Of a stretch of DNA of 64,000 bases, positions 9,573 to 19,765 are shown in pieces. The position numbers were made by a program, and so were the translations under genes. The stretch covers positions 744,001 to 808,000 of the forward strand of contig JAJHTX010000009.1 in assembly GCA_032164295.1 (NCBI GenBank). The letters run 5' to 3'. Each line of letters opens with the position of its first letter. Within the stretch, counting starts at the first letter, position 1. Under the pieces are notes generated by a model. It saw only the letters and a list, made by a program, of their open reading frames with translations, was not told the DNA's origin and searched no databases. The DNA is from Inonotus obliquus (lineage: Eukaryota; Basidiomycota; Agaricomycetes; Hymenochaetales; Hymenochaetaceae).

Positions 9573-11606
9573 CAGACGGTCCGCTTTGTCAAAGTCGAAC
9601 TAGCAGCCAATCATCGAGCAGAGACACAAAAAAACGAAACAATCTCATCCATTAAGGAAGCTATGGAAACGTTCAACAGAAGCCCTCTAGGAGGTGCCTA
9701 CAATACTCCAAGCCGGCCATTTAACGAAACGACAATAGCAATGAAATATGTAGGGACCCATGGGGACCATGCTGAGGACCAGAAAGCGAAGCATCGAATG
9801 TTGGGAGAATGGAAGTCTGAACTTACTATGCGCGGCCTCGGAGCCAACTACTTCTTTTCAAAGTCACCAGAGGAGCAGGAAATACTTACCGGAACAGCCT
9901 GGACACAGATGTTGGAGGAGTCAGGTGGACTGGCATCATGGCAGGCACTCAGCGATGACAAGAAAGCATTGAAGCAAACCGAGCTTCTCCACAAAATATG
10001 CGAATCACTTGCAAACGAAGCGTACAACGTACTATCCAATCCAGAGAAGCAGTGTCTCAAGTTGTGGGTGTGGGCTGGCTGCGGAATGCATAAAGAGTTG
10101 AATTCTGTGAAGGGAGGGGACTCAGCCATGAGAGAAAAATGGAAGGAACTTGGTACTGCACCTGTCGCACTTGCCAATAAGGACAACACAGCCATTCTTG
10201 AGCAAGGAGATGAAGAGTGGGAAGACGAAGACATCGAGGATGATACATTGCAAGGGACATTGGACCTGAGGCCGGCGAAATCCAAACGGAGAGCTGCAAA
10301 AGTGGATGGAGAAGTGTGGTGCAATAGGAGCGATGAGCAGAATGGAAGGAAGGAGTCTGCCGCTTTGAAACGAGCTCGAGACGTTACGAAATCTGGTGGT
10401 GTTAAGCTGGCTAGCTTGATCGGAGCACTTCTGAACCACAAAGATGACAAAAAGGGACAGCAACACACCTTTCGTGATTATATGATCTTTACAGAGGGGC
10501 GCACCTTTACATTCCCTGACACATCAAACACTCACTATTCATCATATCTCGAGGCAGCGGCTGAGATTATAGCACATCGAGATCGCTACATTGAGTACAT
10601 GCGATACATTCGGGATTCAAAAGAGAAACGTACCCTCAACCATCTCAAATTGAATGTCTTGAAGGGGCTTGAAGATGGGCCAACACTTACAGAACTTGCC
10701 GTCCTGTCACTGTACCAGGAAGCCGTCTTATTTTCCTACATATCTGAAGTGCGAAAACCGGGTATAAACACATTAGACCTCAGACCTCTTCACGAAAACG
10801 TCCGCACTCACCTCCAAAAACTTCTCCATGATCCCCAGATCATCCTTTCACCATGTGCTGACCCCCGGATAGCAACAATGAGTGGGTATAATGCATGGAA
10901 GCACCCTGATACAGTCAGAGCAATTCATCAACAGGCAAAGCAACTGCCTCACCTTGAGGCCATCTTTACGGCCTTTCTCTCAGGGGCATTAAAAACCTGG
11001 GAATGGTTTACTTCCGAGTTTGCGGATGATGGGACCATAGCAGCACTTACCGAAGCTGAGCGAAATCTAGCCTGGGTTCCTGCCACTAATGATGCGAATG
11101 AAGGTGCACTTGGTGCCTATCGGGTTTTTGCACGAAAAAACCCCGCTGGGACTGTAAAGCTGTTCAATGCGCTTTTTCGTTCAAGAAGAAATGGTACGCA
11201 TACTTTTATGAACGAGAAACTCACCGGAGTGGAGCACATGGCTTTCCTGAGAAAGGAGGCACGCCAACAGGATGCCTCAGGGTTGGAGAGGAAGCGGAGA
11301 TGTGAAATTTCTGAGGAGAACATTGGCAATGTTGAGAAGAAGCGCCGAAAGGACACGGAGAAGGCACAAAAGAAAGCTATGAGACAAAGGGAACTTGACA
11401 AGCTCGAAATCCAGCTGAACCGAGAGACAGTGGCAAGAATGAACAGGAATGAGCTGAAGGCCCAGTTGGACAAGCTTAGACTGGTGGACAAGGCCATCCC
11501 AGTCAACGCAAAGATGAGGAGAAGGGATGAGAAGCTCCAGGAGTTGCTCGCAGCATTAGACCGCTACGAGATTCAATTGGCAGGGGATAGTGATGAAGAG
11601 GAGTGA
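9573..11606 (+). pseudogene. Transposase-like protein, 3' part
   Basis: Continuation of the gene cut at 3085: the frame is open from 9573 through ATG 9663 (METFNRSPLGGAYNTPSR) to the stop at 11606. Visible features are THGDHAEDQKAKHRML, an acidic stretch with a nearby KSKRRAAK basic patch, a helical core, and NDANEGALGAYRVFARKNP near codon 480 of the ATG-started part. It ends in a long charged coiled coil (EKKRRKDTEKAQKKAMRQRELD). The paired Asp of the upstream DGT motif and the acidic residues of HGDHAEDQ and NDANEG are candidate catalytic positions, but this is inference. The carrier is a TIR element, so DNA transposase is the most economical role. Apart from the Ty3-A insertion, the 3' frame is unbroken. 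Confidence 0.7.
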
Positions 11607-11611
11607 TGTGG

Positions 11612-11705
11612 CATGCTTGTCGAGAATGAAACCTTCGTCGAGATACAAGCGCCCATGTGTTCCGGACAGCGACCAGCATGGCGGAGGGTCATAGATATAT
11701 CGCTT
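11612..11705 (+). repeat. Dispersed A/B repeat, copy 1
   Basis: Motif A (gagaatgaaaccttcgtcga) is followed by motif B (gcgaccagcatggcggagg…catagatata). The same pair recurs at 12204-12370 and, in the order B then A, at 19784-19880. Confidence 0.7.
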
Positions 11706-12203
11706 GCTCAATTTTCTTCTCGACTTGATGGCTTTATTTCGTTGCATGGGTATCCAGGCACTGCACCCTTGCTTCTTGTGTTATCAGCTCCACTGCAACT
11801 AGAAAAAGTCCGACTCAGCTTGGTGCCACACCACAGAGACCTTCTCGTTGACTAGCGTGAGCCGCATGAAGACCGCGCGAGCTAAAGTTGAATCGGATTC
11901 ACACAGATGTCTCGTGCATGGTGCCGTTAATCCAGCGGCGATATGTCAGTGTGCCATGATACGATGGCTTTGCGAACGTGCGCAAACATGCGACTTGGTG
12001 CATCTACACGTCCGTTTTCGTGCTATCTTCCTGTGCTGCGAGACAATTTTTTTGGAGTAGCGTTGATCTCCGTGGTCAGCGGCTTTCTGCTGGCATCTGT
12101 GTCCGCAGGTGGGCGACTGTATCGGTTGTTGCAATGTTGCAATTGAAGTGACATTGGGTTGCCTGACTCGACGTACTCGGCTTTTCCCATCCATCCTGCT
12201 AAG

Positions 12204-12370
12204 TTGCTTGTTGAGAGTGAAACCTTCGTCGAGATACGAGCGTCCGGGTAGCGACCAACACGGCGGAGGGGTCATAGATATATTGCCGTGTTTGCTTGTT
12301 GAGAATGAAACCTTCGTCGAGATACAAGTGCCCGGGTAGCGACCAGCATTGTGGAGGGGTCGTAGATATG
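12204..12370 (+). repeat. A/B repeat, two tandem copies (period ~88 bp)
   Basis: Two successive A+B units start at about 12204 and 12292 and differ by scattered substitutions. They lie just before the Ty3-B insertion. Confidence 0.7.
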
Positions 12371-12781
12371 TCGCTAGTATGGGTAGCCTTGGGCGTTCAA
12401 GGGGATTAGAGTGGGGACACGTTCTTGGTCGAGAAAGGGAACGCGAACGCGAGCGAGGAAAAGCACATACACGAGAAGGCTCGTCGTATTCGCTTTCCTC
12501 ACCATTGGAAGATGCACCTGGGTATCCATACGGTCTAGCCTACGAGCGGATAAATGACCGTCGAGGGAGTAAAAATACCCGTCCAGTCATTCAACTTACT
12601 ACAAGTGCCGTTAGACGCGTTTCAGCTCTTGGGATATAAGAGGCGGACCATAATCATGAGAGCGAGAGGTCCCATTCATCCGGGACACCTATGACGTTCG
12701 GGCCTGCTCCATCTCCGACACCACCGCTGCTTACAGGAGCATCGGCGTCAAACAGTCGTCCCGGGACGCGAACTGGAGTGT

Positions 12782-13338
12782 TGTTAGGACGGACGAGGTG
12801 GCAGTGCACGTTCGAGGCCTGTTCTCACGAAGGTCGTATGGTGACAACCTCTACTGCGTCTTGGGGATAGTACACAGTCGTCGGCGACGTACGTCTAAGG
12901 GGATAAGCCTTGAGTAATGCACGCGTCTAGGAACAGTATACGACTAAGACGTCGTGGTGGTAAGTAGATTGAATAAACTAAGTAAGTACAAGAGAGGAAT
13001 ACCTAAGACGTCGTGGTGGTAAGTAGAAGAGTCGAGTGGGGAAGACGAGATGAGATCTATCTACTTATATACACATGAGACGTGGGAAGGTATTACTCTA
13101 AGAAGGTGCTGCGCAGCAGCATAACAATATAAACAAACAAATAACGGGGCCCGACGAGTAAGCAAGAATGAGTAAGGGTGAGTAAGCGTCATCGGGTTGG
13201 GGCGGAATTAGTAATGCAGTATTAGTAATATATCGGGATGGGGCGGAGGGAGTCATAAGGTATTAGTAATGAAAGGAACTTAGTAATATAATGGGATATG
13301 AAAAATAAGAAAGGACAAAAAAGGAAAAGTGTTCTTAC
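12782..13338 (-). repeat. 3' LTR of Ty3-B
   Basis: Read on the minus strand it starts tgtaagaaca and ends cgtcctaaca. It is preceded on that strand by a polypurine tract (complement of 13339-13350). Confidence 0.95.
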
Positions 13339-13350
13339 ATCACCCCCTCT
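13339..13350 (-). promoter_or_regulatory. Polypurine tract of Ty3-B
   Basis: On the minus strand aagagggggtga directly precedes the 3' LTR, 26 bases beyond the pol stop. It resembles the tract of Ty3-A. Confidence 0.7.
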
Positions 13351-13376
13351 TCAAGGTTGGGCGTCCCGACCAACGT

Positions 13377-16300
13377 TTATGCCAGCAGTCCTGGTTGATC
13401 AACCGGATCTACATAGAGGGGTAGATCTTCCATGTTGGTTGCGACCATGGGTTTTCCTTTCCAACCATTCACGGGATCTGGAGGTTCTGTATACGCGAAG
13501 ATTTGGCGTAACGACCGTTGAGGTATCGTGAGTTTACGAGGGGCTCCTGGGTGTTTTTGGTAGAACTCGTCAACAGCTTCCTTCGCATTGTCTCCTAGGT
13601 CCGACTCTGGTTGCCAGGTTGCTTCCTCGTATCCTACCCACTTTACCAGATATTGTAGTTTCCGTCGATGTACTCGTGAATCGAGTATTCCTTCAACCTC
13701 GTATTCTTCTTCTTCATCAACGAGAACAGGTGGCGGTGGAGGTGCTTTTTTCTGAGATTCGAACGAGGGCTCGACCGCGGGTTTCAGTAGGATTTCATTG
13801 AAGACAGGGTGAATCTTCTTCCACGTTTTGGGTAACTTGAGTTTGTACGCGCCAGCTCCAACCTTCTCAACCACTTCGTAAGGTCCATACCACTTGTCCT
13901 CCATCTTCTTCGTAGGCCTCGTCGTTTTGATATTTCGTCCGTCCAGAAATACCTTGTCTCCTGGTACGAATTCTATGGACTTTCCTGCGTGACGGTCGTG
14001 GTACTTCTTCATGTCGTCAGCTGCCTTTTGAAGGTTTTCTTTAGCTAGCTCGTGGGTCTCCTTGATCTGTTTCACAAAGTCTTCAGCAACCATGTTCGAG
14101 GATGACGTCGCAATGTCCGAAAAGTCGCCTAGATTCCTACCCAGATTTGCAAAGAAAGGGGACATCTTCGTTGCTGAGTGTTCTCGGTTGTTGTATGCGA
14201 ATTCAGCCATAGCCAACCAATTTGCCCAGTCCGACTGTCGATGATCCACATAGAGACGAAGGTACTGTTCCAGCTCCTGATTAACCCGCTCAGTTTGTCC
14301 ATCCGTCTGTGGGTGATACGCCGTCGATGGATTCCCTTCGATGTGTAGGAGCTTGTACAATTCCTTCATCATCTTAGCGTCGAACTGGGTCCCTCTATCG
14401 TGGATAATCTTGCGTGGTAGTCCATGATGACGAAAGACGTGATCCCTGTAAATCCTAGCCATTCCTTCAGCTGTCAGCTTCGTCGTAGTTGGTACCGCAT
14501 GTATCTGTTTGCTGAAGCGATCGACAATTACGCAGATAGCGTTGTATCCTTCGGATTCTGGTAACTCTCCAATCAAATCGACAGTGACGATTTCCCATGG
14601 CTTGTCAGGTACTTCGTTCGGGTGCAGACTCCTAGCTCTCGTTGCCCTTGTAGCCTTCGTCCTTTGACACTTGTCGCATCCTTTGACATATGTACGGATG
14701 TCGTAGAACATCGTAGGCCACCAGAACTTTCGACGAATGAGGTTGACAGTCTTTGTCGTCCCAGGATGCCCAGCCATTGGTGAGTCATGGTACTCCTTCA
14801 ACACAAGCTCTTTCACGTCGTTCGGCACAAAGATGACGTTTCCTAGCTTTAACCACCCATCCTTCGGTACTACTCCCTTTGGTCTCTTCTTCACCTCCTG
14901 CTGCGCTTCCCGTACCTTTTCCAACACATCCTCCTGCGACGTCTGCACCACTCCTCGTACTAACCAGTCTTCTTTGATGAAAGTGACGTTCTCGTTATCG
15001 TGTTCGCCTTTATCATAGTCCGCTCGTCTTGACAGGAGGTCAGCTTTGCCCATCGATGTTCCTGCTTTGTGAATCAACGTAAAGTCATAATCAGCTAGTT
15101 CGAGTCGCCACCTTGCCTGACGGTAGTTCAGTTTCTGTGGTGACTTGAAGTAGAGGAGATTAGCGTGATCCGACCAGACTTCAAAACGTTGATGAGCTCC
15201 TAGCAAATACTGTCGCCATTCCCTAAGAGCTTGTACAATCGCGAGCATCTCTTTGTCATAGATCTCGTAATTTCGTTCAGCATCTGACAACGTTTTCGAC
15301 CTATACGCCACTGGTTTCCACTTGCCTCCTTGCTCCTGTAGTAGTACTCCTCCAGTTGCATAGTTCGATGCATCCGCTTCGATTCTAAACGCTCCTTTGT
15401 TGTTTGGAATGGCAAGTACGGGTGGTTCGCATAGACGTTTCTTGAGCTCCTCATAGGCAGCCTGTTCTTCTTCGTCCCACTTCCATTCCACCTTTCCCGT
15501 TAGTTTCGTGAGTGGTTTAACAATCTCGCTGTAATCCTTGACAAATCGTCGTAACCAGTTTCCAAACCCTAGGAACTCCTGTAACGTTTTTAAGTTCTTC
15601 GGCACTGGCCACTCCTGAATCGCCTTGGATTTCTTCGGATCCACCCTCACTACTCCGTTGCCGATGATATGACCAAGGTACTTGACGTGGTCTGTTTCGA
15701 ACTCGCATTTCTGAGGTTTGAGGTACAGGTTGTTTTTTCGTAAGACCTCGAATACTCGTTTGACTAGCTGTTGGTGCTCGTCTTGTCCTTCGGAGAAGAT
15801 CAGTATGTCGTCGAGGTAGATGATGACGTGTCCTTCGTGTACGAGTTCTCTGAAGATGTCATTCATGAACCCTTGGAACGTGGCTGGCGCATTAGTTAAA
15901 CCAAAAAACATAACCGTCGGTTCGAAGAATCCTAGGTTAGTCCTAAACGCCGCCTTCCACTCATCACCTTCTCGAATACGGATGTTGTAATATCCCCAAC
16001 GAACGTCGAGCTTCGTGATATAGCGAGAATCCCGGACTTTGTCGACGAGTTCTTGGATAAGAGGAAGTGGGTACTTGTTCTTGATGGTCCCTTCGTTTAG
16101 CTTCCTGTAATCCTGAATCGCTCGGAGGGAACCGTCTTCCTTTTTGATAAAAAAGAACGGCGACGCCATGGGAGATTTTGAGTGTCGAATGCGTCCTGAG
16201 GCGAGATTTTCGTCGATGAATTCTTGCAGCACCTGTTGTTCCTTCGGGTTGAGAGGGTATACCTTACAGTCGCTTGGTTTGAAGTCCGCCTTTAGTTCAA

Positions 16301-16964
16301 TGGCGTGGTCCCAAACACGATGCTCCGGCAACTTTTCAAAGTTCTCCTCACTGAAGACGTCTGCAAACTCGTCGAGGTACTCTGGCCACTTTGTCGCTCC
16401 CCTGACCTGCTTCTCACGATACTCTTCCGCCTCCCTTTCCAAGGACCAACATGTCTCCGGGCAACGAGTAAATGACATGACGCCCGTCTTCCAGTCAATT
16501 TCCGGATTATGCTTGCGCAGCCAGTCATATCCAAGAAAGACGTTAGTTGACGCTAGGGATGTCACCGCTAGACGAATGGTCTCTTCATGTATCCCGTCGA
16601 AGATCATTTGCACTTCCACATACTCCGTCATCGAACCCTCCTTGTTGCCAGTTCCATCAGCATTAAAGAGTGGTATAGGACAAATATAGTGTTTGGTGGG
16701 GATCTTGTACCTTTCGACGAATCCTTCGTCGATGAGAGAACCAGTTGCTCCAGAGTCAATGAGCGCATGTGCATCCAACTCCAATCTGTCCGTATCGTAT
16801 TCTTCTCCGTCCAGCTGCTGCATCTCCTGTTTATCTTCGGGAGTTAGTTGCCGATCTAAGGGATGAATGATGGTTACGATGACGTCTAGTTGGTATCCAT
16901 TTGTTCGCCGCACAAAGACGGCTTCTGGTTCCTTCTCCTTAGGCTGTACACCTCTGTCATACAT
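13377..16964 (-). CDS. pol: Ty3-B Pol polyprotein with chromodomain
   Basis: 1195 codons from ATG 16964; the frame is already open upstream to the gag end (LNYNSRAVQYLDAHQYTE), where it aligns with the same region of Ty3-A (VNYNSPNVQLL). Order: protease (HALIDSGATGS), reverse transcriptase (YLDDILIF), RNase H (EADASNYATGG), integrase zinc region (KGCDKCQR), triad around VDLIGEL, HDRGTQFD and TERVNQELE, and chromodomain (YEVEGILDSR…YLVKWVGY). It is close to the Ty3-A protein throughout, which marks the two as related lineages. The N-terminus differs (MYDRGVQPKEKEPEAVF). No stop or frameshift is visible. Confidence 0.93.
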   Translation of the reverse strand: MYDRGVQPKEKEPEAVFVRRTNGYQLDVIVTIIHPLDRQLTPEDKQEMQQLDGEEYDTDRLELDAHALIDSGATGSLIDEGFVERYKIPTKHYICPIPLFNADGTGNKEGSMTEYVEVQMIFDGIHEETIRLAVTSLASTNVFLGYDWLRKHNPEIDWKTGVMSFTRCPETCWSLEREAEEYREKQVRGATKWPEYLDEFADVFSEENFEKLPEHRVWDHAIELKADFKPSDCKVYPLNPKEQQVLQEFIDENLASGRIRHSKSPMASPFFFIKKEDGSLRAIQDYRKLNEGTIKNKYPLPLIQELVDKVRDSRYITKLDVRWGYYNIRIREGDEWKAAFRTNLGFFEPTVMFFGLTNAPATFQGFMNDIFRELVHEGHVIIYLDDILIFSEGQDEHQQLVKRVFEVLRKNNLYLKPQKCEFETDHVKYLGHIIGNGVVRVDPKKSKAIQEWPVPKNLKTLQEFLGFGNWLRRFVKDYSEIVKPLTKLTGKVEWKWDEEEQAAYEELKKRLCEPPVLAIPNNKGAFRIEADASNYATGGVLLQEQGGKWKPVAYRSKTLSDAERNYEIYDKEMLAIVQALREWRQYLLGAHQRFEVWSDHANLLYFKSPQKLNYRQARWRLELADYDFTLIHKAGTSMGKADLLSRRADYDKGEHDNENVTFIKEDWLVRGVVQTSQEDVLEKVREAQQEVKKRPKGVVPKDGWLKLGNVIFVPNDVKELVLKEYHDSPMAGHPGTTKTVNLIRRKFWWPTMFYDIRTYVKGCDKCQRTKATRATRARSLHPNEVPDKPWEIVTVDLIGELPESEGYNAICVIVDRFSKQIHAVPTTTKLTAEGMARIYRDHVFRHHGLPRKIIHDRGTQFDAKMMKELYKLLHIEGNPSTAYHPQTDGQTERVNQELEQYLRLYVDHRQSDWANWLAMAEFAYNNREHSATKMSPFFANLGRNLGDFSDIATSSSNMVAEDFVKQIKETHELAKENLQKAADDMKKYHDRHAGKSIEFVPGDKVFLDGRNIKTTRPTKKMEDKWYGPYEVVEKVGAGAYKLKLPKTWKKIHPVFNEILLKPAVEPSFESQKKAPPPPPVLVDEEEEYEVEGILDSRVHRRKLQYLVKWVGYEEATWQPESDLGDNAKEAVDEFYQKHPGAPRKLTIPQRSLRQIFAYTEPPDPVNGWKGKPMVATNMEDLPLYVDPVDQPGLLA

Positions 16965-17149
16965 CCACGCATCATCGTAGTCATCGACGTCTAGGTCGTC
17001 TTCTTTTTCGGGGGTAGGTATTACGTCGTTCAGGATCTCGTGATTTTTTAACTCGGTGTATTGATGCGCATCTAAATACTGTACAGCACGCGAGTTATAA
17101 TTTAGAGAAGACGAGAGTCCTTGAGAATGTTGACCAGTAGTTACGACGT

Positions 17150-18244
17150 TTACTGCTGGTCTTCCGAAAAATCCTGCTCGACGTTGACGCCCTCGGTCTC
17201 GGTCGTAGCCCTAACTTCCTCGCTGTACTCTTCTTCGACAAAGGCTGATTCTGGCAGCTCACCAAGCTGTTCCGCCATCTCCCTTCGAATCGTTGGGTCC
17301 ATTCCCACGATGATCTGTCGTACCACCTGCCTCTTATCTGGGCATTGCGACGCAAAGTGTCCAGGCTTTCTGCATGCCCAGCAAAGCAGACGACGATGAG
17401 CTGCGTCGACTTCCATTGGAATCCCCATTCCAGGGTGCGTTCCCGGCTTTACTCCTTGTGCCTGCAATGGGGGACGTTGTGGTTGTGATTGCTGTTGTTG
17501 GGGTGGGGGTCCTGGGGGTCGACGATACTGAGTTTGAGGGTTTGGGGGAAAGTTTCGTACTGGTGGCTTATTTGGACGTAGTTGGGTTCGCAGCTGTTGT
17601 TCTACTGCATCGACAGCTAGCGCTTTCGTTTTCCATCCATCATACGTCGTTGGCACCTTCTCCGCTCGCATAACTCCTCGAAGAACATCAGGGTTAACTG
17701 CTTGCTCTAGACGGTGGATGAGGACTGCGTCATGTTCTTTGTTGGTGAGCTTCGCCGAGATCCTTAGTTGTTCGAAGATATCAAAGAATTCATCAGCAGT
17801 ACGACGTCCTTGTACTTCTGAGTAGATTCGCTCTAACGCCTTAGATGCCTTGTGGGGATCTCTAAAAGATGCGTCGAGGGCCTCGACAAACTTCTTGAAG
17901 TCGTCAGGAATAGTCGAACTTCCATCAGTTGCTGTGTTGGAATCGACATAGTTCTGCGCCCATGTTGAAGCTCGTCCCGACTTTAGATACGACAGTACGA
18001 ATTTGATTCGGTTGACGTCGGTTCCAAACCTTCCTGGGTTCTCCGAGACATACAACAGGAATTCCCGACGGAAATCTTCGTAATCGTCGCCTCCATGATA
18101 CTGCCTTGGCTTGTCAACAGATGGATTGTCTGTCGACATCGATGTTGCTGGTGCATTCATCGGCGTCCTTGGCTGTCCGACTCCTGCCTGTGCCAGGGCC
18201 TGGGCGACAATTGCTGCGATCACGTCTGCTGTGAGGTGCGACAT
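17150..18244 (-). CDS. gag: Ty3-B Gag
   Basis: 364 codons (MSHLTADVIAAIVAQALAQ…). Capsid-like region with STWAQNYVDS, the same motif as in Ty3-A (STWAQNYYDG). A proline/glutamine-rich linker is followed by a CCHC knuckle CWACRKPGHFASQC near residue 285. The acidic end …QDFSEDQQ contains the same GAT TTT TCG codons as Ty3-A, where pol can be entered by a -1 slip. The frame is open without ATG for about 100 further codons upstream. Confidence 0.85.
   Translation of the reverse strand: MSHLTADVIAAIVAQALAQAGVGQPRTPMNAPATSMSTDNPSVDKPRQYHGGDDYEDFRREFLLYVSENPGRFGTDVNRIKFVLSYLKSGRASTWAQNYVDSNTATDGSSTIPDDFKKFVEALDASFRDPHKASKALERIYSEVQGRRTADEFFDIFEQLRISAKLTNKEHDAVLIHRLEQAVNPDVLRGVMRAEKVPTTYDGWKTKALAVDAVEQQLRTQLRPNKPPVRNFPPNPQTQYRRPPGPPPQQQQSQPQRPPLQAQGVKPGTHPGMGIPMEVDAAHRRLLCWACRKPGHFASQCPDKRQVVRQIIVGMDPTIRREMAEQLGELPESAFVEEEYSEEVRATTETEGVNVEQDFSEDQQ
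17166..17174 (-). promoter_or_regulatory. Candidate -1 frameshift site, Ty3-B
   Basis: Minus-strand gatttttcg a few codons before the gag stop, in the window where the pol frame (-1) is already open. Identical in sequence and position to the Ty3-A site. Confidence 0.45.
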
Positions 18245-19195
18245 TTCGTCTTCAGGCGGTTCAACGTCAATAGGATCCTCAGGGGGTAGAGCAGGTTCGT
18301 GTGTCGACGGTGGTCTAGATATGATACTTTGAGGAGGATCAAATGCTCCTACGGTTGTTTCCTCAGGTTCTTCGCGTGCTGAGAATCTCGCAGCTGTCGA
18401 CGAGGTCCTAGCGAAGGATGAGATGGGAGCGGGAACACTTGTTGGTGCGTGTACCCAGTTGTCCTTGGCTTGATCCCAAACTATACGCTGGTCGGTTCCA
18501 GTGGATGTCGTATAGTAGAAACCTTGACGACTCGCACTGTACCTCCCTTGTTTGACCTGGCTGAGACGCTGACGCGCACGTTCCGATACGGTATCTATTG
18601 TGGCGGTCTGACGGGGAGAGGATGAGCTTGTTGTTGTTGTCGACGAGCAGGGATTGTGTCGTCGAAGGAGATGGTGACCTTAAAAATCCAGAGGGGAATG
18701 ACGAAAGAGATACGCTGGCTGCAGTATACTTCGTTTGTCCGCTTCGTCCAGATACGGTTGCCTTTTTGCCAACTGGAAGGGTCTTCTTCCTCGCTCTTAA
18801 CGTCGACTTCCTCGATCTTCACTTCTACCTCTTCTTCCTTAACTTCGACTACTGGTCGCTGGGGGCGGTACGTAAGCCTAATGTACTGAGCACGTCCTTT
18901 CCTGTCTGTTCCTACGACAATATCGTTCGGATCGTAGTCGAGGGAGTTAAACGGGATGATGTAGGACTTGGGCTTTCGGTACTGTCGGTTACTACGACTA
19001 GGAGCCAGGGTGACGAGTGAGGGTTGGTTACTTGTTATGAATCCAATACACGACAACGTTGGTTAACGTCGCCGGGCAGGGTTGAGGGTTTCTGTCGTGC
19101 TCGGGTAAACCCGGGTTGATGCGATATCGACCTGTTAGGGGGTGCTCGCAAAGGAGAGATGTTGATGACGAGTCAGACGTCGGTCCTGAGGGGAG
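18245..19195 (-). other. Long 5' leader of Ty3-B with an upstream frame
   Basis: About 950 bases precede gag. A 153-codon frame (19056-18595: …RKPKSYIIPFNSLDYDPNDI…) is followed, in another frame, by an open stretch joined to gag. I cannot tell whether the frame is translated, spliced or decayed. Ty3-A has a leader of similar length with its own different upstream frame. Confidence 0.4.
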
Positions 19196-19206
19196 ACTCG
19201 ACTCTT
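19196..19206 (-). promoter_or_regulatory. Primer-binding site (self-priming) of Ty3-B
   Basis: On the minus strand aagagtcgagt lies one base after the 5' LTR and is the exact complement of minus-strand actcgactctt in the LTR (19453-19463). A TATA box (minus tatataa) lies about 33 bases upstream of that sequence. The match is 11 bases, as in Ty3-A. Confidence 0.75.
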
Positions 19207-19207
19207 A

Positions 19208-19765
19208 TGTTAGGACGGACGAGGTGGCAGTGCACGTTCGAGGCCTGTTCTCACGAAGGTCGTATGGTGACAACCTCTACTGCGTCTTGGAGATAGTACA
19301 CAGTCGTCGGCGACGTACGTCTAAGGGGATAAGCCTTGAGTAATGCACGCGTCTAGGAACAGTATACGACTAAGACGTCGTGGTGGTAAGTAGATTGAAT
19401 AAACTAAGTAAGTACAAGAGAGGAATACCTAAGACGTCGTGGTGGTAAGTAGAAGAGTCGAGTGGGGAAGACGAGATGAGATCTATCTACTTATATACAC
19501 ATGAGACGTGGGAAGGTATTACTCTAAGAAGGTGCTGCGCAGCAGCATAACAATATAAACAAACAAATAACGGGGCCCGACGAGTAAGCAAGAATGAGTA
19601 AGGGTGAGTAAGCGTCATCGGGTTGGGGCGGAATTAGTAATGCAGTATTAGTAATATATCGGGATGGGGCGGAGGGAGTCATAAGGTATTAGTAATGAAA
19701 GGAACTTAGTAATATAATGGGATATGAAAAATAAGAAAGGACAAAAAAGGAAAAGTGTTCTTACA
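19208..19765 (-). repeat. 5' LTR of Ty3-B
   Basis: 558 bp. It carries the promoter, the 11-nt self-primer (19453-19463) and a 25-nt direct duplication (19370-19394 and 19429-19453). Confidence 0.95.
19370..19428 (-). other. Predicted 59-nt leader intron inside the Ty3-B LTR
   Basis: On the minus strand …gtcttag/gtattc forms the donor at 19428 and …gtcttag the acceptor at 19370. As in Ty3-A the intron is one period of the LTR's internal duplication and starts just after the self-primer. The donor (GTATTC) is weaker than that of Ty3-A. Confidence 0.4.

Larger units (their letters stand above)
11607..12781. other. Non-coding 3' part of the TIR transposon, up to Ty3-B
   Basis: No convincing gene. 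It contains several copies of two short repeated motifs (listed separately) and a stretch around 12420-12460 with repeated gaacgcgaa/gagcga. The sequence continues after Ty3-B at 19771. Confidence 0.4.
12782..19765 (-). mobile_element. Ty3-B, chromovirus-type Ty3 retrotransposon
   Basis: LTRs at 12782-13338 (557 bp) and 19208-19765 (558 bp) differ by one substitution (cttggg/cttgga) and one A in a run. Flanking agtgt copies lie at 12777-12781 and 19766-19770. The gag and pol frames are open on the minus strand. The element sits in the non-coding part of the TIR transposon. It shares the self-primer, LTR leader intron and gag-pol arrangement with Ty3-A, but has unrelated LTR sequence. Confidence 0.95.

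Noticed and set aside
9848..11506. Antisense frames over the transposase-like gene (up to 206 codons)
   Set aside because: Low-complexity Ser/Cys/Phe-rich translations typical of the reverse of a charged coiled-coil gene.
2072..11606. Assignment of the transposase-like gene to the KDZ superfamily
   Set aside because: I see none of the Cys clusters or catalytic motifs I associate with KDZ transposases. Its DGT and NDANEG motifs belong to another, unnamed family.
12641..12781. tRNA or SINE-like sequence before Ty3-B
   Set aside because: Some stem-like GC-rich motifs, but no cloverleaf or promoter boxes could be drawn convincingly.
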